Shown: positions 33,107 through 42,285, numbered from the stretch's first letter. The stretch: DNA of 64,000 nucleotides from Mucilaginibacter celer (GCF_003576455.2 NZ_CP032869.1:496001-560000), one strand, 5' to 3'. Numbers and translations are program-made. The notes: generated by a model from the sequence alone, not told the origin.

Positions 33107-36100
33107 ATGGCCCAGGAAAAAATTAAATCGCCCGGAAGGATGCTTGAACGTGTGTTCCTGCTGCTTACCGGCATCGTATTGGCCGTTTTATTTGTAAGGC
33201 TTTATAGTGTACAGCAACTTAAATTTGTTGATGTTGATAAACGCCTGAAGGACGGCACCATAGTAAACCTTAACGCGCCCAACACTGCCCAAAACGTAAA
33301 GGCGCTGCTGCAAAAAGGTTATTATTTTGATGATCCGAAAGATATAGACTACATCGAATCTGTAATTGCCGAACGTAAATCGGCCGGTGATGTGGTTGAT
33401 AACACCGGCGAACTGAACAAACGCAAATACTATGTTAATGCCGATGAGGCTTTTAATAAAGGTGGCGCGCTGTTTAAACAACGGGTGCTTACATCCCGCA
33501 CACTGTTGGGTTATACCGGCGATGATTCCATCCGTTTTGATCAGGAGCTGAAAAGCCCACCATCCTTAGGTGCCCAAACTGATCTTGGTCTTGGCGAGTA
33601 CAGCATCAAAGGCACCATCGAACATAAAGGCCAAGCTATCCCCGGTGTACTGGTAAAATTGACCATGATTTTGCCGCGCGACAGTATTTTTAGTGATGAG
33701 GAAACAGCAGCTAAATCAAGCTGGGCTGAAAATAGTTCGGCCTATAAAAAAGTGTACGTTGTAAATGATCAGCATAAAAAAGTACTGCAATCATTAACCG
33801 CTTTTGCCCGTACCGACGCAGCCGGAAGGTTTGTATTTGCCCAGCTACCTACGGGGAAAGCTTTTTCGGTACTGCCTATGCAACCCGGCTTTGAATTTGG
33901 CCGTTCGCAGGGTGTGGATGATTTGGAAAAAGATGTAAGTTTCAAATTTGCGCAAGCGCCGCACAGTATTAAACTACTTTCCACGCGCGATTTTAATATC
34001 CTTAAAAAAGAAGGTGCTTTTATTGTGCGTTACCAGGATGAGTTTAACGAATGGTACTGGATTATAGCAGGCAGTTTCTTTTTAGGCTTTATCCTGCTGC
34101 ACCTGCTGCTCAGCGCCCGTTACCCCGAGGCCGATCAGCTCATTTTGCCCTTGATTATGATGCTTACCGGCATCTCGTTTTTAACCCTGTTAAGTTTACA
34201 GGACCCTTTGCGTGATAGGTTTTTGGCAAAGGATACTTTAATCTATTTGGCCATTGGCGTTTTAGGTATTTGCCTTATCCAGCTATTCAATCTCCGCAAG
34301 CTAAACCCCGATTCGGGTTTTTACCGCCTGCTGATATTTAAATGGAGCAGAAGTGCGGCCAATGGCTGGCCATGGGCTATTGTGGCTATGGGCATTTTGT
34401 TCAGCACTATTTTATTTGGCTCGGGGCCTGAGGGTAGTGGGGTTAAGGTGAACCTGTTAGGTTTTCAGCCAAGCGAAATTGTTAAATACCTCATCGTTAT
34501 TTTCCTCGCGGGATTTTTTGCCACTAACGAGCGCTTTATCAGCCAGTACGCCAGTTGGGGTAAACGCTGGTCGTTTTTTTCTTTCGCGCTTATCGCCACC
34601 ATTATCACCCTGCTGCTGTTTTTGGTTTTGGGCGATTTGGGCCCGGCCATGGTGATCTGTTTTACGTTCATCATTTTGTTCTCCTTTTCGCGCGGCGACT
34701 TTTTGTATATGGCCGGCTTTGTAGTGCTGTTTGTATTGGCCACTTGGTTTTTTGATAATGTACTCATCAGCGCGGGTATTACCTTCTTTGTGCTGGGCGG
34801 TGTTGTTTTCTTTAGGCGGAGAAGGATGAGCGAGTCGGCTATAATGGCACTGGTGGTTATTACCGCTTTCCTCACTATTGATAAAATTCCAGGTCTCGAT
34901 AAAATCATCCCCGGTCCTGTGGAACGGTTGGTTGAACGTAAAGCCATCTGGCAGGATGCCTGGAATAACGAAGTTTACGGTGGCGACCAGGTAGCCAACG
35001 GCCTTTGGGCTATGGCCAGCGGCGGCGTAACCGGGCAGGGCGTAGGGCAGGGCTTTGCCAAAACCATCCCCGAAGCCCATACCGATATGATACTTCCATC
35101 CATCGGTGAAGAATTTGGCTGGGCCGGTATGGCAGCCGTGTTCATCCTGTTTTTGATGTACCTTCACCGTTCTATCATTATCGGCAGGCAAACGGGTATG
35201 CCGCTGTTGTTTTACCTGAGCGCGGGCATTGGCGTGTGTACCTTCGTGCAGTTTTTATTGATTGCCGGTGGTTCGATAGGGGCTTTGCCATTATCCGGTG
35301 TGTCTTTACCTTTTGAAAGTTACGGCGGTTCATCATTGGTGATTAACCTGCTGGCCGCCGGTTTCCTGCTATCCGTATCAAGGGTGAGGGGTACAGCTGT
35401 GCAGATGGATTACATCACCAAACAACAGGATAAAAACCTGGTACCGGCATTGGCCGCCGCACTGGCCGGTGTGGTGCTGTTGGTTGTGAATGTATCGCGC
35501 TATACTTCAAACAATAAACAATGGGTGGTAAAACCTGCCCTGGTTGCCGATAAAAGCGGCCTGCGCATGTTTAGCTATAACCCGCGCATAGCCATTTTGA
35601 TGAACAGGCTACAGGCCGGCACCATTTATGATCGTAACGGCTTAATCCTTGCCACAAGCAAGCCCGAACTCATCGAAAAACAAAGAAAAAAACTCAGCGA
35701 ATCGGGCATGCTGCATTATAACCTCGATTCTGCGATGCACAAAAGGCTCGACAGGTTTTACCCTTACGAGGAGCAAATGTTTTTCTGGACCGGCGACCAA
35801 AACACCGGCGTATTTAATGGCAGCACCAACGGCTACTTTGCCGAGTACGAACACGCTGCCGAACTTCGCGGTTTCCACATGCCTATCACCAGTTATAACG
35901 TAAAAGCCTCCCGCTACCAGGAAGACAGGTTTTTACCCCGCGGCATGAAAGAAATGAGCGTTGCCAAAAAAGATTACAGCGCCCTGGCTACCCTGCTTGT
36001 AAGCGATATTAATGGCCCCGAAGTGGCAGCCTTTAAAAATAAAAACCGCGATGTGAAGCTTACTATGGATGCCGATCTGCAAACCAGCATCCAGCAATCA

Positions 36101-37198
36101 ATGGCTTCGGATACTTCTTTATTGGATAATAGGGTATCGGTGGTGATTATGGAAGCTGGTACCGGCGATGTACTTACATCGGCACAATACCCATTGCCGC
36201 CTATCCATAACTGGGATCAGTTGACCATGCCGCTGGCCGATCAGAATAAACTGGCCACCTGGGTAACCACTACCGATCTGGGTTTTACCTATGCCAGTCA
36301 GCCAGGTTCTACAGCAAAAGTGCTTACGGCTATGTCGGCATTTAATAAACTGGGCATAGGAGCTTCAGAAATTCAGTATCATGTAAGCACCGAAGAGCGG
36401 ATCCGTACAAAAGGCATCGAACCGGACGAAACCGGGATGATCACCATGGAGCGGGCCATTGCCAAATCAAACAACGTATACTTTATTAAACTGGCCAACC
36501 AGGAACATCTGCAGGAATACATGGCTACCCTGTATATGAAAACCGGTATGTTTTTACGCGGAGTTGGCGGTTATTACTACAACAAGCCACCGCAAAACGA
36601 TGCCCAGGAAGAAAAATGGCGCACCCTGTGGCGCAAAACCGAGTTTGATACCCGGCCACGGTACGATCCTAATAACATCCATAAAACCAGGGCCAAAGGT
36701 ATTTCGGGTATGGCCTGGGGGCAGGGCGAATTGATAGCCACACCGGCGGCTGTAGCCAGGCTGGTATCGGGCGTGGCAAACCAGGGCCTGTTGCTGCCCA
36801 ACAGGTTTGCGCTAAAAATAGCCGATTCGACGGTGGCCGTGCAGCATGGTATTAAGCTGGCCGAAGATCCGCGCTACGCCGGTTTATTAACGCAGTACAT
36901 GATAGAGCAAAGCGCGCCGAAAGAGCCTATATTAGGCATTAAGGTGGCCGGTAAAACCGGTACGCCCGAGCGTATTGTTCACAATGTGAGCGTAAACGAT
37001 GGCTGGTATGTGTTTTTTGCCCCGGAGGTAAAAGGCAATGGCAATATGGTGGTTTGTATCCGGATAGAATCGACCAGAGGATCGTCGGACGCGGTACACC
37101 TCGCCGCAAACCATGTGATCCCATTTTTATTGAAAAAGGGTTATATTAAAAGTATGGCGCCAAAAAGTGCAGAGGCCGAAACCATAGATAACGAATAG
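33107..37198 (+). CDS. SEDS (RodA/FtsW) glycosyltransferase fused to class B penicillin-binding protein
   Basis: A 1363-residue protein joining both peptidoglycan polymerase partners. Order: membrane helix 13-32; outer region to about 315, including a carboxypeptidase-regulatory-like domain (160-285, Y-S-I-K-G-T-I-E-H-K-G-Q-A-I-P-G and T-D-A-A-G-R-F-V-F); SEDS core 318-765 with about ten helices, Q-P-S-E-I-V-K at 454-460, G-D-L-G-P-A at 509, the loop E656-A-H-T-D660-M carrying the catalytic-type Asp, and F-E-S-Y-G-G-S-S at 736; another helix 779-796; then the transpeptidase domain from about 836 with S1068-T-A-K1071, S1121-N-N and K1283-T-G. All key residues are intact. It polymerises lipid II and cross-links glycan. 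The C-terminal PBP lies outside the membrane. Confidence 0.95.
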   Translation: MAQEKIKSPGRMLERVFLLLTGIVLAVLFVRLYSVQQLKFVDVDKRLKDGTIVNLNAPNTAQNVKALLQKGYYFDDPKDIDYIESVIAERKSAGDVVDNTGELNKRKYYVNADEAFNKGGALFKQRVLTSRTLLGYTGDDSIRFDQELKSPPSLGAQTDLGLGEYSIKGTIEHKGQAIPGVLVKLTMILPRDSIFSDEETAAKSSWAENSSAYKKVYVVNDQHKKVLQSLTAFARTDAAGRFVFAQLPTGKAFSVLPMQPGFEFGRSQGVDDLEKDVSFKFAQAPHSIKLLSTRDFNILKKEGAFIVRYQDEFNEWYWIIAGSFFLGFILLHLLLSARYPEADQLILPLIMMLTGISFLTLLSLQDPLRDRFLAKDTLIYLAIGVLGICLIQLFNLRKLNPDSGFYRLLIFKWSRSAANGWPWAIVAMGILFSTILFGSGPEGSGVKVNLLGFQPSEIVKYLIVIFLAGFFATNERFISQYASWGKRWSFFSFALIATIITLLLFLVLGDLGPAMVICFTFIILFSFSRGDFLYMAGFVVLFVLATWFFDNVLISAGITFFVLGGVVFFRRRRMSESAIMALVVITAFLTIDKIPGLDKIIPGPVERLVERKAIWQDAWNNEVYGGDQVANGLWAMASGGVTGQGVGQGFAKTIPEAHTDMILPSIGEEFGWAGMAAVFILFLMYLHRSIIIGRQTGMPLLFYLSAGIGVCTFVQFLLIAGGSIGALPLSGVSLPFESYGGSSLVINLLAAGFLLSVSRVRGTAVQMDYITKQQDKNLVPALAAALAGVVLLVVNVSRYTSNNKQWVVKPALVADKSGLRMFSYNPRIAILMNRLQAGTIYDRNGLILATSKPELIEKQRKKLSESGMLHYNLDSAMHKRLDRFYPYEEQMFFWTGDQNTGVFNGSTNGYFAEYEHAAELRGFHMPITSYNVKASRYQEDRFLPRGMKEMSVAKKDYSALATLLVSDINGPEVAAFKNKNRDVKLTMDADLQTSIQQSMASDTSLLDNRVSVVIMEAGTGDVLTSAQYPLPPIHNWDQLTMPLADQNKLATWVTTTDLGFTYASQPGSTAKVLTAMSAFNKLGIGASEIQYHVSTEERIRTKGIEPDETGMITMERAIAKSNNVYFIKLANQEHLQEYMATLYMKTGMFLRGVGGYYYNKPPQNDAQEEKWRTLWRKTEFDTRPRYDPNNIHKTRAKGISGMAWGQGELIATPAAVARLVSGVANQGLLLPNRFALKIADSTVAVQHGIKLAEDPRYAGLLTQYMIEQSAPKEPILGIKVAGKTGTPERIVHNVSVNDGWYVFFAPEVKGNGNMVVCIRIESTRGSSDAVHLAANHVIPFLLKKGYIKSMAPKSAEAETIDNE

Positions 37199-37222
37199 TG
37201 TTTAAGCAGAAAGGAATAGCGT

Positions 37223-38011
37223 ATGGTATTTAATTTATTCAGAAAAAGTGACGATAATCAGCCTCATGATGTGAAAAGTCTTCGCGAGGCGATACTGCGT
37301 TTCATCAAAGAATCGTTACAAAAAATAGAAGGCGGCGAAGGCGGCCATATCAAGGAGCTTAAGCTTTTTATCGATAACCATACCGAAGATCTCAGCATGT
37401 ATGAAGGTGCTGTTTATATCCACGATAAGCAGTTGTTTAAAAACGAAATCCAACGCATAGCCGATGATTTTGCCATCAACCTGCCCGATGACTGGACGCT
37501 GGATGTTGACTTTACCGACCGCCTCCCATCCGATGCCCGCCGCGCTAATGACCTGGATGTGGCCTTTATCATGCACACCCGCAAGCAGGTAGCCCATAAT
37601 TCGGCATCGTTTGTAGCTTATTTAAGGATCCTGAACGGCGAAGCCGAACAGGAAGAATACCTGATCAAAGCCACCGATCCGAAACTGAACATCGGCAGAG
37701 ATAAAAAATCGGTTACCGAAAACGGCTCGTTCCGGTTAAACCAACTCGTTTTCCCAGGTGATAGCAAGGATGAAAGCAATAAATACATCAGTCGCCAGCA
37801 TGCCCATATCGAGTTTGATATGGAAAGCGAGCGTTTTATGATTTTTGCAGATGATGGCGGCGTACCTCCACGCAATAAAACCAAGATCCATGTAGCTGCT
37901 GATGGCAGAATGATCAAGCTAAATTCCACCCAGATAGGCCACCCACTTCATGAAGGCGACCAGGTTATTTTAGGGGAATCGGCGGTGTTTTTGTTTAGTG
38001 CGGTGAAATAA
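37223..38011 (+). CDS. FHA-domain protein (FhaA/FhaB-like)
   Basis: A 262-residue cytoplasmic protein. Residues 1-110 form an alpha/beta N-terminal region that could correspond to the FhaA N-terminal domain of actinobacteria, though I cannot confirm the match. The FHA domain covers about 145-262: G158-R159 in L-N-I-G-R-D, S190-R-Q-H193-A-H-I and a late L-H-E-G-D-Q-V-I-L-G-E. The phosphothreonine-binding Gly, Arg, Ser and His are present; the usual N-G-T is replaced by R-N-K-T. It probably binds phosphothreonines made by the operon's kinase and links them to the wall machinery. It starts 24 bp after the fusion gene and closes the operon. Confidence 0.9.
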   Translation: MVFNLFRKSDDNQPHDVKSLREAILRFIKESLQKIEGGEGGHIKELKLFIDNHTEDLSMYEGAVYIHDKQLFKNEIQRIADDFAINLPDDWTLDVDFTDRLPSDARRANDLDVAFIMHTRKQVAHNSASFVAYLRILNGEAEQEEYLIKATDPKLNIGRDKKSVTENGSFRLNQLVFPGDSKDESNKYISRQHAHIEFDMESERFMIFADDGGVPPRNKTKIHVAADGRMIKLNSTQIGHPLHEGDQVILGESAVFLFSAVK

Positions 38012-38050
38012 AGTATATACCCGCCATCGAAAAAGCATGGGCTTTGTGCG

Positions 38051-38171
38051 ATTCCCTCCCCTGGGAGGGTGTAGGGAGGGGTTTGGCCGCTATGTAAGCC
38101 AACAAGTATAGCGTACAAACCCCTCCCTGCCACTACACAATCCCCCCGCACCCCTCCCTTGGGAGGGAATT
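38051..38171. repeat. CCCTCCC-rich palindromic repeat (copy 2)
   Basis: A palindrome with arms ATTCCCTCCCCTGGGAGGG and CCCTCCCTTGGGAGGGAAT and inner GTAGGGAGGGGTTTG/CAAACCCCTCCCTGC. It lies 40 bases after the FHA gene and could end the kinase-SEDS operon transcript. Copies at 18597 and 60671 share the same plan. Confidence 0.75.
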
Positions 38172-38245
38172 AAAAATCTCTCCTCAAAAAATCCTTCCCC
38201 CCGTTTTTCTTATCCTACATCAAGTGTCCCGCGCCATATTCGCTG

Positions 38246-38253
38246 TAATTTTG
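38246..38253 (+). promoter_or_regulatory. Candidate -7 element of the dioxygenase/esterase operon
   Basis: TAATTTTG matches the Bacteroidota -7 consensus TAnnTTTG, 49 bases before the ATG at 38303. A well-spaced TTG for -33 is not seen. Confidence 0.4.
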
Positions 38254-38302
38254 AATCATAATAACAAAGCAGTTATTACTGATTTTAAAAACAACGAAAA
38301 CA

Positions 38303-39238
38303 ATGGAAAACACTATAAACGGCATTCACCACATTACAGCAATTGCTGGTAACGCCAAAAAAAACTATGATTTTTATACACGTGTATTGGGCTTAAGGTT
38401 GGTTAAAAAAACCGTAAACTTTGACGATCCCGGTACCTACCACTTATATTATGGCGACGGAAACGGTACGCCAGGTTCTATCCTTACATTCTTCCCATGG
38501 GAAGGTATTTCTGCAGGTAGAAGAGGTGCAAGGCAGGTAACCGAGATTGGTTACTCGGTACCCGAAGGAAGCCTGGATTTCTGGTTAAAAAGGTTTGAAG
38601 ATAACAACGTGATCTACAACAAACCAGCCGAAAAATTTGGCGAGCAGTACCTTACCTTCCTCGATCCTGATGGTTTAAAATTTGAGTTGATCGTACCTAA
38701 AGCAGCCGACAATCGCACACCATGGGAAACTGCCGAAGTAACTGCCGCCAACGCAACCAAAGGCTTCCACAGTATCACCATTACATCAAACAAAATTGAG
38801 GCTACCGCCAAAATCCTGACTGATGTTTTAGGCTACCGTTTGCTGGAACAGCATGTTAACCGCTACAGGTTTGTAACCGATGCGGTTGAGAACGCAGCTA
38901 TTGTGGATTTGGTTGAAGTTCCGGGCGAAGTTGCCGGGCATGTAGCCGGTGGTTCGGTTCACCACGTGGCCTTCCGCGTGCCAAACGAAAAAGTGTTGAT
39001 GGAGTACCGTGAAAAAATTGCCAAACTCGGTTTACACATCACCGATAAAATAGACAGGAACTATTTCTACTCATTATACTTCCGCGAACCGGGTGGTGTA
39101 TTGTTCGAAATAGCTACCGATAACCCGGGCTTCGCGGTTGATGAGCCGGTTGAATTATTGGGCACAGGCTTAAAATTACCAGCACAGCATGAACATTTGC
39201 GCGGCGAATTAGAAAAAGCCTTGCCATCGTTAATATAA
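38303..39238 (+). CDS. Ring-cleaving dioxygenase, glyoxalase/VOC superfamily (MhqO/PcpA-like)
   Basis: A 311-residue cytoplasmic protein of two VOC modules. The first starts G-I-H-H-I-T-A-I-A-G, the second region has G-S-V-H-H-V-A-F-R-V and F-E-I-A-T-D-N-P-G-F, giving the 2-His-1-Glu iron site of extradiol dioxygenases. Family members (B. subtilis MhqO, PcpA-type hydroquinone dioxygenases) open hydroquinone rings and help detoxify quinones. The gene is 3 bp upstream of an esterase of the MhqD kind; the two families occur together in the MhqR regulon of Bacillus, which supports the assignment. The physiological substrate is not visible. Confidence 0.85.
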   Translation: MENTINGIHHITAIAGNAKKNYDFYTRVLGLRLVKKTVNFDDPGTYHLYYGDGNGTPGSILTFFPWEGISAGRRGARQVTEIGYSVPEGSLDFWLKRFEDNNVIYNKPAEKFGEQYLTFLDPDGLKFELIVPKAADNRTPWETAEVTAANATKGFHSITITSNKIEATAKILTDVLGYRLLEQHVNRYRFVTDAVENAAIVDLVEVPGEVAGHVAGGSVHHVAFRVPNEKVLMEYREKIAKLGLHITDKIDRNYFYSLYFREPGGVLFEIATDNPGFAVDEPVELLGTGLKLPAQHEHLRGELEKALPSLI

Positions 39239-39241
39239 GGA

Positions 39242-39874
39242 ATGTTAATTATGTACAGTCACACAAAACAGGTTATTGAGGCGGGCTTGCCCGCCGAAAA
39301 GGCCAAAAAGGCCATCATCATGCTGCACGGCAGGGGCGCATCGGCATCGGGCATTATATCTCTAAAAGATCACCTGGATCTTGAAGGTTTTACGATCGTT
39401 GCGCCACAGGCTACCGAACATAGCTGGTATCCGTACAGTTTTCTCGCCCCGGTTCAGAATAACCAACCGGCGCTTGATTCGGCATTGGAAGTTATCGGCA
39501 GCGTAGTTGATGATCTGAAACAGCAAGGCATCGCGCAGGAAAATATTTACTTCCTCGGTTTTTCGCAGGGCGCATGTTTAACCTTGGAATATACCACACG
39601 CAATGCCGGCCAGTACGGCGGCATCATAGCCCTCACCGGGGGACTGATAGGCGAAAAACTGGTTAATGAAAACTACCAGGGCGATTTTAATAATACCCCG
39701 GTACTGATCACCACCGGCGATCCTGATCCGCATGTACCGGTAAGCAGGGTTAATGAAAGCGTTGATATTTTAAAAGAATTGAAAGCGGATATCACCTTAA
39801 AAATATACAAAGGCCGTCCGCATACCATAACCGGCGAAGAACTGGCATTAGCCAACGCTATTTTAACAAGATAA
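39242..39874 (+). CDS. Phospholipase/carboxylesterase-family hydrolase (MhqD-like)
   Basis: A 210-residue alpha/beta hydrolase of the Abhydrolase_2 (carboxylesterase/phospholipase) family. It shows M-L-H-G-R-G-A-S-A-S-G, the nucleophile elbow G-F-S-Q-G-A-C, the acid in T-G-D-P-D-P-H-V-P and the His in R-P-H-T-I-T. No signal peptide. An alternative ATG lies three codons in (39251). It follows the dioxygenase by 3 bp; such pairs act in quinone detoxification in Firmicutes, where the esterase may process ring-cleavage products. The function here is by analogy. Confidence 0.85.
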   Translation: MLIMYSHTKQVIEAGLPAEKAKKAIIMLHGRGASASGIISLKDHLDLEGFTIVAPQATEHSWYPYSFLAPVQNNQPALDSALEVIGSVVDDLKQQGIAQENIYFLGFSQGACLTLEYTTRNAGQYGGIIALTGGLIGEKLVNENYQGDFNNTPVLITTGDPDPHVPVSRVNESVDILKELKADITLKIYKGRPHTITGEELALANAILTR

Positions 39875-40031
39875 TTGTTTTCAGAGTTGAGTGTTTTAAG
39901 AGTGAAGGGTAGTCTGGAGAGGCTGCCCTTTTTTGTTTATCAGCAATAGGTAAAACTTACTTTGTATAAAGAGGGATTTGTAACAACACCGATACTTTTT
40001 GTCGTTTTATGCGTCCATTAACCTAATTTAT

Positions 40032-40046
40032 GCAAATATTATTTGC
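40032..40046. promoter_or_regulatory. Palindrome upstream of the ECF sigma gene
   Basis: GCAAAT-ATT-ATTTGC is a perfect 6-3-6 inverted repeat about 120 bases before the sigma factor start. It may be an operator, but A+T-rich palindromes also arise by chance. The rest of the 39875-40167 gap shows no clear element. Confidence 0.25.
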
Positions 40047-40167
40047 AAATTACTGAATGCTAAGTGCTTTATAACCAATAGATAGGGCTATTTGTACTTT
40101 TTGGGGATAATAAATTAATATTTAAGTAATTTTAGCATAAAGTTTTCTGTTAGCTTAATTATAAACT

Positions 40168-40749
40168 ATGCCCGATAAAATATTGATGAGTGATGTGCAG
40201 CTCATTGGCTTGCTTAAAGCTGATGATGAGGCAGCACTTACCATTATTTATAAACGCTATTGGGCATCGCTTTTTAGCGCAGCTTATAATATTTTAAAAG
40301 ACAGGCAGGCCTGCGAGGATATTATCCAGGAGTTATTTATTAAACTTTGGGATTGCCGTGCCGAAGTGGAGATCAGCGTATCACTTAAAGCGTACCTGTA
40401 TGCTTCGGTGCGTTACGGCGTTTACCGGCAAATAAAAACAGGTTCGGTGCGGAGCGAAATTTTTGATGATCTGATAGAGCGCCTGCATACCCCAACCACC
40501 CACGGAAGTATCGAGCATAAAGAACTCCTGTTGCAGATTAACCGGGTTATTGATACCCTGCCCGACAAATGCCGTGAGGTTTACAAGCTTAGCCGCGAAG
40601 AATGCCTTAGCCATAAGCAAATAGCCATGCAGTTGAATATCTCTACCAAAACTGTCGAAAACCATTTAACCAAAGCTCTGCGCGAATTGCGAGGGTCCTT
40701 AGGTGCGGCTTTTATTATGGAGGCGTTGATGTTTTTGTTGGATAAATAA
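40168..40749 (+). CDS. ECF-type RNA polymerase sigma factor of a PUL
   Basis: A 193-residue sigma-70 family ECF factor. Region 2 covers about 25-90 (Y-K-R-Y-W-A-S-L-F with D-I-I-Q-E-L-F-I-K-L-W for -10 recognition) and region 4 about 125-180 (L-P-D-K-C-R-E-V-Y then H-K-Q-I-A-M-Q-L-N-I-S-T-K-T-V-E-N-H). It belongs to the Bacteroidota group that pairs with FecR anti-sigma factors and SusC receptors with an STN domain. It should activate the PUL at 42378-56194 when the receptor senses its glycan. A 265-bp gap with a palindromic repeat separates it from fecR. Confidence 0.92.
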   Translation: MPDKILMSDVQLIGLLKADDEAALTIIYKRYWASLFSAAYNILKDRQACEDIIQELFIKLWDCRAEVEISVSLKAYLYASVRYGVYRQIKTGSVRSEIFDDLIERLHTPTTHGSIEHKELLLQINRVIDTLPDKCREVYKLSREECLSHKQIAMQLNISTKTVENHLTKALRELRGSLGAAFIMEALMFLLDK

Positions 40750-40800
40750 GATTAAAGCATTTCATCCTTCTTTAGAAGTTGCTTAAAAACATATAAAAGC

Positions 40801-40895
40801 CGTCATTGCGAGGAACGAAGCAATCGCATGGGAGCAGAGCGGCTATGCAAATCCGCTTTGTATAGTTCGCGATTGCTTCGTGCCTCGCAATGACG
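40801..40895. repeat. GTCATTGCGAGGAACGAAGC palindromic repeat
   Basis: A 95-bp element with 27-bp inverted ends beginning CGTCATTGCGAGGAACGAAG (one mismatch between arms), inside the gap between the sigma factor and FecR genes. Its loop has its own short inverted parts. Same family as 8240-8321. Confidence 0.75.
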
Positions 40896-41014
40896 TTGGG
40901 GATATATCAGTTTTCAGATCAATTTCTTCTCCCCCAAAAAATATTTCAATTTTTTTTATTTCCGCGTAGGGGATACCCCCGTTTTTTTACTCTCCCTATT
41001 AAAACCAACCAATT

Positions 41015-42175
41015 GTGCAAAAACACGAATTTTTAAAACTAATAGATAAATATCTTGCCGGGCAGGCCACTGCTGCCGAGAAGAAACAGTTATCTGTTTT
41101 TTTTGAAAGTTTTCAGGGTGATGCAGAATGGGACGAAAAAGTTTTGGGTGTAAAGCAGAAACTGGAAGATAAAATGCTGGCCAACATCCGGCAGGCCATC
41201 GTACAACCAGAACCTATCGCTCAGCCAAAAATTGTAAACCTGCACCGTTTCCGCAATGTGGCTGCCGCTGTTGCCGCTTTAGCGGTAATGGGCACGGCGG
41301 TTTACCATTGGATCGGTAAACACCAGTATCCGGCTCAGCTTGCTCAAAACAAAGCAGTAGTTAAGCACGATGTTGATCCCGGCGATAACAGGGCTGTTTT
41401 AACCCTAGCCAACGGACAAAAAGTAATATTGGATTCGGCCAAAATAGGTTTGCTTAACCAAAGCGGCGATATCAGCATAAATAAAACCGATGACGGACAG
41501 GTGGTTTATACCGATGCGGATAAAGATCATGCCCCGGCCGGTGCCCTTGCTTACAACACGATCAGCACACCTCGTGGAGGCCAGTTTCATGTTGTGCTGC
41601 CCGACGGTACCACCGTTTTCCTGAACGCCGCGTCATCGCTTAAATTCCCGACAACCTTTTCGGGCAATCAGCGCGATGTTGAGTTAACAGGCGAAGGATA
41701 TTTTGAGGTAGCCCATAACAAGGCGAAACCATTTACAGTGCAGGTAAAAGATGCACAGGTTAGGGTGTTGGGCACGCATTTTAATGTTTCGGCCTATAGT
41801 GATGATAAAGGGATAAAAGCCACCCTGCTTGAAGGAGCTGTTAAGCTGATTCGCGGTGATGTGAGCAATACGCTTAAACCCGGCCAGCAGGGCATTATAA
41901 ATGATAATGGCATAAAAGTAATTGATGTTGACACGGACGAAGAGCTGGCCTGGAAAAATGGCCTGTTCAACTTTAACCGCTCAAACATACAAGATATTAT
42001 GAAGGAGCTTTCGAGGTGGTATGATACCGAGGTGGTATACGAAGGTAAGATACCTGACGATGAGTTTGTTGGTAAGATCAGACGCGATGTAAAACTATCG
42101 CAGGTGCTGCACATTTTGGAGTTGAGCCATGTGCGTTTTAGGATAGAGAACAAAAAGATAATTGTTGCCCCTTAA
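41015..42175 (+). CDS. FecR-family anti-sigma factor
   Basis: A 386-residue inner-membrane protein. The N-terminal 80 residues are cytoplasmic and hold the sigma-binding region (Y-L-A-G-Q-A-T-A-A-E-K-K-Q-L), a single helix lies at about 81-100 (A-A-A-V-A-A-L-A-V-M-G-T-A-V-Y), and the periplasmic part contains the FecR domain (S-T-P-R-G-G-Q-F, V-L-P-D-G-T-T-V-F-L-N-A-A-S) and the DUF4974 C-terminal domain (F-N-R-S-N-I-Q-D-I-M-K-E-L-S-R-W-Y). It should hold the ECF sigma factor until the receptor signals. The start is GTG at 41015. No other in-frame start nearby is better. Confidence 0.92.
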   Translation: MQKHEFLKLIDKYLAGQATAAEKKQLSVFFESFQGDAEWDEKVLGVKQKLEDKMLANIRQAIVQPEPIAQPKIVNLHRFRNVAAAVAALAVMGTAVYHWIGKHQYPAQLAQNKAVVKHDVDPGDNRAVLTLANGQKVILDSAKIGLLNQSGDISINKTDDGQVVYTDADKDHAPAGALAYNTISTPRGGQFHVVLPDGTTVFLNAASSLKFPTTFSGNQRDVELTGEGYFEVAHNKAKPFTVQVKDAQVRVLGTHFNVSAYSDDKGIKATLLEGAVKLIRGDVSNTLKPGQQGIINDNGIKVIDVDTDEELAWKNGLFNFNRSNIQDIMKELSRWYDTEVVYEGKIPDDEFVGKIRRDVKLSQVLHILELSHVRFRIENKKIIVAP

Positions 42176-42285
42176 AATAACCGGAAACTGAATTTTAATC
42201 CCCCAAACTCAAAAACCTATGAAAAAACACTAACTAAAGCTCTCAAAAAAGAAATTCCAACCTAAAACCCTTGTCCTAAGAAAAA

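Noticed and set aside
34457..35191. A 244-codon reading frame on the minus strand
   Set aside because: It lies wholly inside the SEDS part of the fusion gene, opposite strand, with low-complexity translation. It is a shadow of the hydrophobic coding sequence.
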